From Marinomonas transparens (lineage in GTDB: Bacteria > Pseudomonadota > Gammaproteobacteria > Pseudomonadales > Marinomonadaceae), in NCBI RefSeq assembly GCF_016463975.1, contig NZ_JAEMNX010000007.1, forward strand, positions 1-50,648: a stretch of 50,648 bases of DNA, read 5' to 3'. Positions 16,961 through 24,338 of the stretch are shown piece by piece (position 1 is the stretch's first letter; the number at the start of each line of letters is the position of its first letter). A program made the translations under genes and the position numbers. Below the pieces are notes generated by a model. It ran no database searches. It worked only from the letters and a program-made list of their open reading frames with translations, and had not been told where the DNA came from.

Positions 16961-17004
16961 CGCACACCCTAATAGACTTAGTAAAATCAATTAGGATGTG
17001 TGTC
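16961..17004. terminator. Probable terminator after the rhodanese gene
   Basis: CACACCCTAAT and ATTAGGATGTGTG form an imperfect stem with a 2-base bulge and a 16-base loop, just beyond the rhodanese stop. A T-rich run follows the right arm on the plus strand and only a short A/T stretch follows on the minus strand. It separates the cassettes from the rhodanese gene. Confidence 0.5.
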
Positions 17005-17403
17005 TTATTGCTCTTTCGCCAGTTCAAACCCTTCGTCAATCCAGCCTGTTATGCCGCCAGCCATGAGTTTTACTTTTCTGCCTAGTTTCGCCAGTTTTAA
17101 AGCGCCTTTAGCCGCACCGTTGCAGTGAGGGCCTGCGCAATAAGTGACAAATAAAGTATCTTCTGGCCATTGCTTTAATTTCGATTCGATGATCTTGCCA
17201 TGAGGTAATGATATGGCGCCGGGGACGTGGCCTTTGTCGTACATTTCTTTGCTACGAACATCGAGTAAAACAAAGGCTTTAGGAGACAGGCTTAAGCCTT
17301 CATGGGTATCCCAGCAATCTGTTTCGAATTCGAACTCTTTACCGAAATGTGCGATGGCTTCTTCTGATGATGCGGCTGGAATGGCTGTCACGGGATTTTG
17401 CAT
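17005..17403 (-). CDS. Rhodanese-like sulfurtransferase
   Basis: Single-domain rhodanese of 132 residues. The fold motifs are VLLDVRSKEMYDKGHVPGAISLPHG (about 46-70) and the catalytic cysteine in VTYCAGPHCNGAAKGA (C about 93). The loop after the catalytic cysteine is longer than in thiosulfate sulfurtransferases. The C-terminal GGITGWIDEGFE is typical. No signal peptide, so it should be cytoplasmic. It diverges from a GlxA-like regulator across a perfect palindrome, which suggests joint regulation. The sulfur donor is unknown. Confidence 0.92.
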   Translation of the reverse strand: MQNPVTAIPAASSEEAIAHFGKEFEFETDCWDTHEGLSLSPKAFVLLDVRSKEMYDKGHVPGAISLPHGKIIESKLKQWPEDTLFVTYCAGPHCNGAAKGALKLAKLGRKVKLMAGGITGWIDEGFELAKEQ

Positions 17404-17459
17404 TGTGTTGCTCCTTGTTTGGTTGGTTGATGTGTTTATTGTGACAGAGCTAAATTAAG

Positions 17460-17489
17460 ACTATGATTGGCATCTTTGCCAATCATAGT
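17460..17489. promoter_or_regulatory. Perfect 13-bp inverted repeat, candidate operator
   Basis: Arms ACTATGATTGGCA (17460-17472) and TGCCAATCATAGT (17477-17489) are exact complements around TCTT. The site sits in the 93-base gap between the divergent rhodanese and GlxA-like regulator genes. It is not followed by a T run on either strand, so an operator is more likely than a terminator. The adjacent AraC-type regulator is the natural candidate for binding. Confidence 0.75.
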
Positions 17490-17496
17490 AAATAAA

Positions 17497-18495
17497 ATGC
17501 CAAAATCACCTGAGCCAATACGCATTGTTACTTTCCTATATGAAAACTTATGTTTGTTTGAGTTTTCTTGTGTCGCTGAAATTTTTGGTCTAGAACGGCC
17601 AGAATTACCCCATAAAATCTACGACTTTGAAACTGTGTCATTGGACAATCAGCCTGTTAAAACTCAGTTTGGTGGTGTCATGTCACCTTCTTTGTCGATA
17701 AGCGATATTCGTCCTAGCGATACGCTTTTGATACCCGGTTGGCATAGTGTTAAAGCCCCTGTCGATGATGATTTTTTGGACTTTTTACGAGACTTTAACG
17801 GGAGGGGGGGGCGTATCGTTACCATTTGCTCTGGTGCTTATCCTGTTGCCAGTGCTGGTTTGTTGGATGGTCGAGGTTTGGCTACCCATTGGCGATATGT
17901 TGAGGGCTTTATTGAACAATTTCCTGATGTCGAGGTTTATGCTGACAAGCTGTATGTGGATTGTGGCGATATTATTACCTCGGCGGGCAGTGCGGCGGGG
18001 TTGGACGTCTGTTTGCATTTAATTCGCAAAGATTACGGCAGCAAAATCGCGAATGTGGTGGCTCGGCGTTTGGTGATTCCTCCTGTACGAGAAGGTAACC
18101 AAGCGCAATTTATTGCACAACCTGTTGCGGTACGAAGTGGTTCTTCTATTGCTCCGGTGTTAGATCTTGTTCGGCAAGATGTTCGGATCTCTTATTCTGT
18201 AGAAGACATGGCAAACATTGCCAATATGAGTGAACGTACTTTTATCCGAAAATTTAAATCCGCTACTGGCCAAACACCTAAGGCTTGGGTGATTAATGAA
18301 AGAATGTTACTGGCTTTGCAATTGCTTGAAACAACTCGCTTGAGTGTTGAATCGATCACAGAAAAAGTGGGATTTGAAAGCACCACCGCATTTAGGCACC
18401 ACTTTAGAGAAAAATATAAAACCACGCCAAGTGCATTTCGTGACAAATTTTGTATTGCAGATGATATGGAAGTCGGTTCCACTTCGTACCTATAA
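17497..18495 (+). CDS. GlxA-type transcriptional regulator (DJ-1/PfpI + AraC HTH)
   Basis: A 332-residue regulator. An N-terminal DJ-1/PfpI-like domain (about 10-190) contains the nucleophile-elbow sequence TICSGAYPVASAGLLDGRGLATHW. A C-terminal AraC helix-turn-helix pair (about 220-315) has VEDMANIANMSERTFIRKFK and a second helix set through STTAFRHHFREKYKTTPSAFR. I chose ATG 17497; a TTG at 17467 would lie inside the palindrome. The ribosome site is weak. It diverges from the rhodanese gene and likely controls it and itself through the inverted repeat. Ligand unknown. Confidence 0.9.
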   Translation: MPKSPEPIRIVTFLYENLCLFEFSCVAEIFGLERPELPHKIYDFETVSLDNQPVKTQFGGVMSPSLSISDIRPSDTLLIPGWHSVKAPVDDDFLDFLRDFNGRGGRIVTICSGAYPVASAGLLDGRGLATHWRYVEGFIEQFPDVEVYADKLYVDCGDIITSAGSAAGLDVCLHLIRKDYGSKIANVVARRLVIPPVREGNQAQFIAQPVAVRSGSSIAPVLDLVRQDVRISYSVEDMANIANMSERTFIRKFKSATGQTPKAWVINERMLLALQLLETTRLSVESITEKVGFESTTAFRHHFREKYKTTPSAFRDKFCIADDMEVGSTSYL

Positions 18496-18557
18496 ATGTC
18501 ACTTTTTGGTGTTATTTTTTAATGCTCTACCTTTTACTTTCCATTTTTGAGCTAGAT

Positions 18558-20702
18558 ATGAAGAAAATATTATTACCCTTGTTGTTTTTGTTCGTCTTTT
18601 CCGTTGAGTCTTTTGCACATCCTTTAGTGTTAACCGACAAAGAGCAAACCTTTGTTCAAAATACTCCTAAAGTAAAAATTGGCATGATGCCTGACTTCAC
18701 GCCTTTCTCTTATTACATTAATGATCAAGTGGTTGGCTTTGAACATGATCTTTTAGACCTTATTTCTCAGAAAACAGGCCTGAAATTTGAAAAGCATATT
18801 GATAAATGGACCAATATTTACAACGCGTTCAAAGACAAAAAGCTAGACGTGATAAGCAGTATTTCCTACAAAAAATACAGAGAGCCTTTTACCAAATTTA
18901 CCAGCGCCTATTACGACATTCCTATCATGATTTTTGTTAAAGATAACTTTGGCGAATATAAGGGACTGAAGAGCTTAAAAGGTAAAAAAGTGGGTGTATT
19001 AAAAGACGTTTTTTATATTAAAGAACTTGAAAATATAGGGGGAATGAATTTAGTTTTTTATGATACCTATGAAGAGCTTACGAAAGATCTGGTATTTGGG
19101 AAAATAGATGCGTTGATTCAGAACCTGACCAATATAAATCACCTAATAAAAAAACATCTTTATAACAATATCGTTTTAGCCAGTGAACTGACGTTACCTA
19201 ATACAAAAAAAGAAGATTTGCGCTTTGGGATGCAGCCTGAAAATAGGGTGTTAAGTTCCATTTTACAAAAGGCGCTTAGTTCAATTTCTAAGAAAGAAAT
19301 GGAAGCGATAAGTGAAAAATGGATTGGTTCTATTAAAGAATACCCCGGCGGTCACATTAAGCTAAACGAGGCTGAAAAAGCGTACATCAACACAAATAGC
19401 ATTAAGTACTGTATTAACCCAGCAGGTTTACCTTTCGAAGGTCTTAATGAGAAAGGTGAGCATATTGGTATGAGTTCCGATTACTACCGCCTTTTTGAGC
19501 AGATGCTTTCTGCTAAATTTGAGCTAGTAAAAACCAGCAGCTGGAACCAATCTGTAGAATTTATAAAGCAAAGACAATGCGACATGCTAGCGTTAGGAAT
19601 GGAGACCCCAGAAAGGAAAAAATACCTTAATTTCACCAGTCACTATCTAGATGTCCCTTTGGTTGTGGCAACCAAAGTGAATGTCCCCTTTATTAACCAC
19701 ATACTGGATTTAGAAGGTGAGAAAATTGGCCTAATTCGAGGGGATGCCTTCGTAAAAATACTTCGTCAGAAATATCCCTCTTTAACCATAATCGAAGTCG
19801 ATGATATTACTGAAGGCCTAGACAAGGTAAAAAGCGGTCAGCTCTTTGCTTATATTGATACCTTAGCCAGCATAGGGTACGAATTCCAAGCGAATTATTT
19901 TGGTGAATTGAAAATAGCGGGCAAAATTTCTGAGAACTTGAAACTGTCTATTGCCGTCAGAAAAGATGATGAGCTACTGTTAAAAATTCTTCAAAAAGCG
20001 GTGAATAACATTAGTAATGAGCGTCACCGGAAAATCTTAACGAAATGGATTCCGATACGATACGAGCAAGGCATTGACTATAAAATAGTCTGGGAGGTCG
20101 CCATTGGGGTATTGGTGCTACTATCGCTCATAATGTACTGGAATAGAAAAATCATTAAAGCCAATAACCTATTAAAACAAGCTCAAAAAGACATTGAAGA
20201 GAAAAATAGAGAGCTGAATAGGCTGGCATTGACAGATAACCTTACTTCTTTGTTTAACCGAAGAAAGTTAGAAGAGCTTATTCAAGATGAGATTAATAAA
20301 AGTCGTCAGACTAATAATGGCTTTTGCCTATCGATATTAGACATTGACCACTTTAAAACAGTAAATGACAACTATGGTCACCAAAGAGGCGATAGCGTCC
20401 TCATCGAGATTGCGAATATTCTAAGAGACAATTTAAGAGCAGCAGACTACGTAGGGCGTTATGGCGGTGAAGAATTTATTATCATTTTCCCTGAGTCCAA
20501 TATTGATGCTGTTAAAGCGATAACAGAAGATTTACGACTGAAAATTGCCCAGTACGATTTTGTAGGCATCGAGCATAAAACCGCTAGTTTTGGCTTAACC
20601 TCATTTGACGGTGGCGATACCATAGAGACCCTAATCAAAAGAGCAGACAATGCGCTTTATGAAGCAAAGGAAAGTGGGCGTAATAAGGTAGTGATAAATT
20701 GA
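18558..20702 (+). CDS. Diguanylate cyclase with two periplasmic SBP-type sensor domains
   Basis: A 714-residue membrane signalling protein. A signal peptide or anchor (KKILLPLLFLFVFSVESFA) is followed by two tandem solute-binding (SBP_bac_3) domains at about 25-250 and 265-490. A membrane helix lies near 510-530, a short coiled linker follows, and a C-terminal GGDEF domain completes it. The active site GGEEF is at about 636-640. The inhibitory I-site RAAD ends five residues before it, so both catalysis and product feedback look intact. It would make c-di-GMP in response to amino-acid-like or other small ligands in the periplasm. I chose ATG 18558 over the upstream frame start because the signal sequence begins there. 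Confidence 0.93.
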   Translation: MKKILLPLLFLFVFSVESFAHPLVLTDKEQTFVQNTPKVKIGMMPDFTPFSYYINDQVVGFEHDLLDLISQKTGLKFEKHIDKWTNIYNAFKDKKLDVISSISYKKYREPFTKFTSAYYDIPIMIFVKDNFGEYKGLKSLKGKKVGVLKDVFYIKELENIGGMNLVFYDTYEELTKDLVFGKIDALIQNLTNINHLIKKHLYNNIVLASELTLPNTKKEDLRFGMQPENRVLSSILQKALSSISKKEMEAISEKWIGSIKEYPGGHIKLNEAEKAYINTNSIKYCINPAGLPFEGLNEKGEHIGMSSDYYRLFEQMLSAKFELVKTSSWNQSVEFIKQRQCDMLALGMETPERKKYLNFTSHYLDVPLVVATKVNVPFINHILDLEGEKIGLIRGDAFVKILRQKYPSLTIIEVDDITEGLDKVKSGQLFAYIDTLASIGYEFQANYFGELKIAGKISENLKLSIAVRKDDELLLKILQKAVNNISNERHRKILTKWIPIRYEQGIDYKIVWEVAIGVLVLLSLIMYWNRKIIKANNLLKQAQKDIEEKNRELNRLALTDNLTSLFNRRKLEELIQDEINKSRQTNNGFCLSILDIDHFKTVNDNYGHQRGDSVLIEIANILRDNLRAADYVGRYGGEEFIIIFPESNIDAVKAITEDLRLKIAQYDFVGIEHKTASFGLTSFDGGDTIETLIKRADNALYEAKESGRNKVVIN

Positions 20703-20730
20703 ACTCAATGTTGAATTGGATGAGGTCTTA

Positions 20731-21180
20731 ATGCTGACTGCTGAAATAAAACAATCTATTGATGAGAGTGTACTTTGTTGGTTAGCGACCGTTGATGCGG
20801 ATGGCTCGCCTAACTGTTCGCCAAAAGAAATATTTACTTATTTTGGCGATACACAACTGATCATTGCCAATATAGCCTCCCCGAACAGTGTCAGTAACAT
20901 TGAAACCCATTCCAATGTTTGTATTAGCTTTGTTCATGTATTGAAGCAAAAAGGTTTTAAGCTCAAAGGACGAGCTATTTATGCTGATTCAACTGATGCT
21001 TCTTACAAAGAGCAACTTGACTTGCTTAAGTCGATTGCTGGAACAGCCTTTCCGATTAAAGGCGTTATTCTTATTGACGTTTCTAGTGCTGAAAGAATTA
21101 TTGCTCCCGGTTACTATTTAGTAGAAGGAGCAACAGAAGAAAGCCAGATCGAAAGTGCTAAACGTGCATATGGCGTATAA
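20731..21180 (+). CDS. PNPOx-like flavin/F420-fold protein
   Basis: A 149-residue protein of the pyridoxamine-5'-phosphate-oxidase-like split barrel. CWLATVDADGSPNCSPKEIF and ETHSNVCISFVHVLKQKGFKLKGRA are the usual strand signatures for binding FMN or a related flavin cofactor. GAGG precedes ATG 20731; the frame extends to a TTG at 20716 that I reject. Such proteins act as small flavoreductases or detoxify reactive species. The exact substrate cannot be given. Confidence 0.85.
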   Translation: MLTAEIKQSIDESVLCWLATVDADGSPNCSPKEIFTYFGDTQLIIANIASPNSVSNIETHSNVCISFVHVLKQKGFKLKGRAIYADSTDASYKEQLDLLKSIAGTAFPIKGVILIDVSSAERIIAPGYYLVEGATEESQIESAKRAYGV

Positions 21181-21200
21181 ATAGCACAGCTTTCTGTTTA

Positions 21201-21446
21201 TTAAGCTTTCACGCAAACATGGACTGAGTTGGTTGATTTTCCGCCTTGGAATGGATTATCGAAGGTGACTAGATGTGATTCGACTCCTTCAAATACGGTG
21301 TTTAGTAAGGCGATAAAATCGTCTTCCGGTGGGTTCTGCGACCACATGGCGAATACGCCGTTTGGCTTAAGTTGTTCTGCCATGTGGGACAGGTTTTCAT
21401 CAGTGGATGGGCAAGCTTGCCCATCAAAAAACGATTTAAAAAGCAT
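21201..21446 (-). pseudogene. Duplicated 3' fragment of the spermidine-synthase-like gene
   Basis: The 66 C-terminal residues match the C-terminus of the intact gene at 23300-24022 at nearly every position (MAEQLKPNGVFAMWSQNPPE against MAAQLKSKGVFAMWSQNPPE). DNA identity is high over about 200 bases. The N-terminal two thirds, including the SAM/aminopropyl-donor site, are missing. At the break lies a perfect 20-bp palindrome (21406-21425). Two genes lie between fragment and full copy. Confidence 0.85.
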
Positions 21447-21533
21447 TTTCAGTATTTTATCAATGCGTTACATTATGAACACTAGTTAAGTTATTTTACT
21501 CGTAGTTGATGGCGTTTTTAGACGTAGAGAGTT

Positions 21534-21989
21534 ATGAAAATCCGACAAGTAATAAAAGTGGATACTGAAGAATGGTCTCAGATGCGAACGGCTTTGTGGC
21601 CTGATACTAAAGACGGGCATCGTGCGGAAATAGAAGAATATTTTGCAGGTACTTCGATTGATATTGAAAAAGCCTATGTGGCCGAGTTAGAGGACGATAT
21701 CATAGGTTTCCTTGAGCTGAATATTAGAAATTTCGCAGAAGGAAGTCGTAAGCGAAATGTGCCTTATGTTGAAGCCTGGTATATAAAGCCTAAATATCAA
21801 AATCAGGGATACGGAAGGCACTTGATGCGACAGGCGGAGCAATGGGCGGTCTCTCTGGGATATTCTGAGTTGGCGAGTGATACCACTATTGATAATGGGA
21901 AGAGTATCGCCATGCATAAACGCTTAGGGTTCATGGAAACAGAGCGTGTTGTTTGTTTTTTGAAATCGCTAAAAAATAGGGGAGTGTAG
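21534..21989 (+). CDS. GNAT acetyltransferase, AAC(6')-I-like
   Basis: A 151-residue acetyltransferase resembling chromosomal aminoglycoside 6'-N-acetyltransferases. The start MKIRQV...EEWSQMRTALWPD, the mid-protein VEAWYIKPKYQNQGYGRHLM acetyl-CoA loop, and the end ASDTTIDNGKSIAMHKRLGFMETERVVCF follow the order seen in AAC(6')-Iaa/Iy-type proteins, at similar length. GAGAG is 5 bases before the ATG. Whether it acetylates aminoglycosides or another amine is not decided by the sequence. It lies inside the segment flanked by the duplicated gene end, with a serine hydrolase downstream. Confidence 0.8.
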   Translation: MKIRQVIKVDTEEWSQMRTALWPDTKDGHRAEIEEYFAGTSIDIEKAYVAELEDDIIGFLELNIRNFAEGSRKRNVPYVEAWYIKPKYQNQGYGRHLMRQAEQWAVSLGYSELASDTTIDNGKSIAMHKRLGFMETERVVCFLKSLKNRGV

Positions 21990-22203
21990 ATTTGATTTTA
22001 CTCGAAGTCCTATTAAGAAAGGTTTTAAATTTCAAAAAAGAAGAGTAATTAAGGTAGCTGTTATGAAGGCGTTTTCTATTCTTATGAGAAAATGTTAATA
22101 ATATTATTCTAGTCGTTATATACGTAAGCCTTGATTGAGCTTTGCTGATCAAAAATACTGCTGATTTAATGCAAATACATATGTGTTTAAGAGGTTCAAT
22201 TTG

Positions 22204-23256
22204 ATGGTGTGTTCAGTATTTTTACGGCTATCACTTTTCTGCATGCCATTTCTTCGCACACTCTTTCTCTGCTCATTATCTTTATTTATTTTTATCAGTG
22301 CACAGGCGGTTCAGGCTGGCGTCATTGATTTGAGTGCGATGGACAAAACAGCTCAAGGCTTTTCTAATATTAGAACAATACAAATTGCCCATAAGGGTAA
22401 CCTTATTTGGTCAAAAGCTTATAACCAGGCTGATATTACAGCGGTAACTAATATTAAGTCGGTATCAAAATCTATCATGTCTGCCATTGTTGGTATTGCT
22501 ATTGAGCGTGGTGTTATTGATAGCGTGGATCAGCAAATTTCCGCCTTATTGCCAGATCAGCTTCCTGATAATCCAGACCCTCGTTTAAAGGATATTAGGA
22601 TTGCCCATTTGCTTTCTATGCAGGCTGGATTAGAACGTACTTCTGGGCGTAACTATGGCCGTTGGGTAGTCAGTGATAATTGGGTGAAAACCGCCCTTTC
22701 ATGGCCTTTTGTAGAGGAAGTTGGTGGCAAGATGCAATATTCAACAGGTAATACGCATTTGTTGTCTGCCATTATTATGCAGCAAAGTGGGCAACATACT
22801 TATCAGCTGGCCAACACTTGGTTGCAAGGGTCTGGAGTTCGGCTGAAAAGTTGGGAGACAGATCCACAAGGTATTCCTATGGGCGGCAACCAAGTGGGTA
22901 TGACACCTGCTTCTTTATTAGCTTTTGGCGAGTTGTATCGCCGAGGTGGCGTTACAAAAACAGGTCAACGTCTTATTTCAGCAGAATGGATTAAGGCAAG
23001 CTGGACACCAAGGGCGCAATCTCGTTTCCATCGCGGACAATATGGTTACGGATGGTTTATACAGCCTTTTTCTGGTGTACAAGGCTATTACGGCTGGGGG
23101 TATGGCGGGCAAATGATTTATGTATTGCCAGAATTAGAGTTAACTATCGCCATTACCTCTCAGGAAAATTTACCCTCTGGGCGTACTGGTTATCGAGACT
23201 TACTGCATGAAATGGTGAGTCGAGATATTGTTTCTGTGGTTCGGTCGACCAAGTAA
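22204..23256 (+). CDS. Serine hydrolase, class C beta-lactamase-like fold
   Basis: A 350-residue exported protein of the beta-lactamase/esterase family. A strongly hydrophobic leader (residues 1-37, ending AVQAG) suggests export or a membrane anchor. The SxxK motif is SVSKS, with nucleophile serine and general-base lysine. A YSTGN motif stands in place of YxN. GWGYGGQ is near the C-terminus, where KTG/HxG normally sits. AGAGG lies before ATG 22204; GTG 22183 is an alternative start. Members include esterases, peptidases and penicillin-binding proteins, so true beta-lactamase activity should not be assumed. Confidence 0.87.
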   Translation: MVCSVFLRLSLFCMPFLRTLFLCSLSLFIFISAQAVQAGVIDLSAMDKTAQGFSNIRTIQIAHKGNLIWSKAYNQADITAVTNIKSVSKSIMSAIVGIAIERGVIDSVDQQISALLPDQLPDNPDPRLKDIRIAHLLSMQAGLERTSGRNYGRWVVSDNWVKTALSWPFVEEVGGKMQYSTGNTHLLSAIIMQQSGQHTYQLANTWLQGSGVRLKSWETDPQGIPMGGNQVGMTPASLLAFGELYRRGGVTKTGQRLISAEWIKASWTPRAQSRFHRGQYGYGWFIQPFSGVQGYYGWGYGGQMIYVLPELELTIAITSQENLPSGRTGYRDLLHEMVSRDIVSVVRSTK

Positions 23257-23299
23257 TCTAGGCTAGGTGCGAACAAGCCCTCTTATCTTCTGTAGTCAG

Positions 23300-24022
23300 T
23301 CATGCTTTCACACAAACATAGACGGAGTTGGTTGATTTTCCGCCTTGGAATGGATTATCGAAGGTGACTAGATGTGATTCGACTCGTTCAAATACGGTGT
23401 TTAGTAAGGCGATAAAATTGTCTTCCGGTGGGTTCTGCGACCACATGGCGAATACGCCTTTCGATTTAAGTTGTGCCGCCATGCGCGATAGGTTTTCGGT
23501 GGTGTAGAAGTCGGCGTTGGCTGGGTTGAGGAATTCGGTAGGGGAGTGGTCTATGTCTAGCAAAATGGCATCGAACTTTTTACCTGCGTGTTCAGGGTCA
23601 AAACCTGTGCTTGGGTCGATGGCTAAGTCAAAAAAACTGCCCAATACATAGCGGTTGCGTTTGTCTGCATTAAGCTCTTTTCCTAAAGGCACGAGTTCAT
23701 TTTGGTGCCAGCTTATAACGGTTTCTAACGCATCCACCACCAGTTGTTCTGAAATTCTCTCATCTTTTAAAGCGGCTACGGCGGTGTAACCTAAACCGAG
23801 TCCACCGACTACAACACTTAGGTTTTCGCCTTGTACTTGCGCTAAGCCAAGGGTGGATAAGGCTTCTTCTGCATCCACAAACATGCTCGACATGAGAAAC
23901 TCTTCGCCCAGTTTGACTTCATAGATGTCTCTGTCGCCAAACGCCGGTATGCGTCGTCTGCGCAGGGAAATTTCACCTAAAGGGGAATCTTGGCTATCAA
24001 TTTCTTCAAACAAAAATGACAT
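23300..24022 (-). CDS. Spermidine-synthase-like (aminopropyltransferase/methyltransferase fold) protein
   Basis: A 240-residue Rossmann-fold protein. VVVGGLGLGYTAVAAL is the SAM or decarboxylated-SAM loop, and FDAILLDIDHSPTEFL carries the acidic motif. It then has NLSRMAAQLKSKGVFAMWSQNPPED in the C-terminal half. Similar proteins are annotated 'spermidine synthase', but the tetramerisation N-terminus of SpeE is absent and the true reaction is unknown. TAGGA precedes the ATG. Its last 66 codons are duplicated at 21201-21446. Confidence 0.82.
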   Translation of the reverse strand: MSFLFEEIDSQDSPLGEISLRRRRIPAFGDRDIYEVKLGEEFLMSSMFVDAEEALSTLGLAQVQGENLSVVVGGLGLGYTAVAALKDERISEQLVVDALETVISWHQNELVPLGKELNADKRNRYVLGSFFDLAIDPSTGFDPEHAGKKFDAILLDIDHSPTEFLNPANADFYTTENLSRMAAQLKSKGVFAMWSQNPPEDNFIALLNTVFERVESHLVTFDNPFQGGKSTNSVYVCVKA

Positions 24023-24338
24023 GTTTGGTGTGTCCTAAAAGGGATAAGGGCGAGGATTATACATGGATTATGGTATCACTGCCCGATGCGTCTTTTATTA
24101 TCTTCAACGAGGTGGATGGAGGCTTTTGAGGCTGCTTTTCTCTTAATTCAACTTTATACTGGTGAAAAATGAAAAGGCGTTTTAGTATCGATGAATAATA
24201 TTTTTCAGCTTCGAGACTTTAAAAAGGTAAGGTGCTGTGATGCTGTTAAGTAACGTCTAAACGTGCATTGTTAGATTTTAATGCTATCTACATTATATTG
24301 TCGTTGATGCCAGAGACAAATTATTTAGAGTATATGGT
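24023..24338. other. Intergenic region, divergent promoters
   Basis: This 316-base gap lies between the divergent spermidine-synthase-like and lipoprotein genes. I see no gene. Bases 24161-24203 resemble 39536-39578: both contain a stretch like AAATG-AAA-GCGTTT-AGTATC-ATGAATAATA, suggesting a short dispersed repeat. Confidence 0.4.

Noticed and set aside
16855..17085. Open frame between the cassette and the rhodanese gene
   Set aside because: It overlaps the rhodanese gene on the opposite strand and looks like no known protein.
17467..17496. TTG start for the GlxA-like regulator
   Set aside because: It falls in the palindromic operator; ATG 17497 gives a complete domain.
21201..21446. Short frame as an intact gene
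   Set aside because: It is a truncated copy of the spermidine-synthase-like gene with no N-terminal domain.
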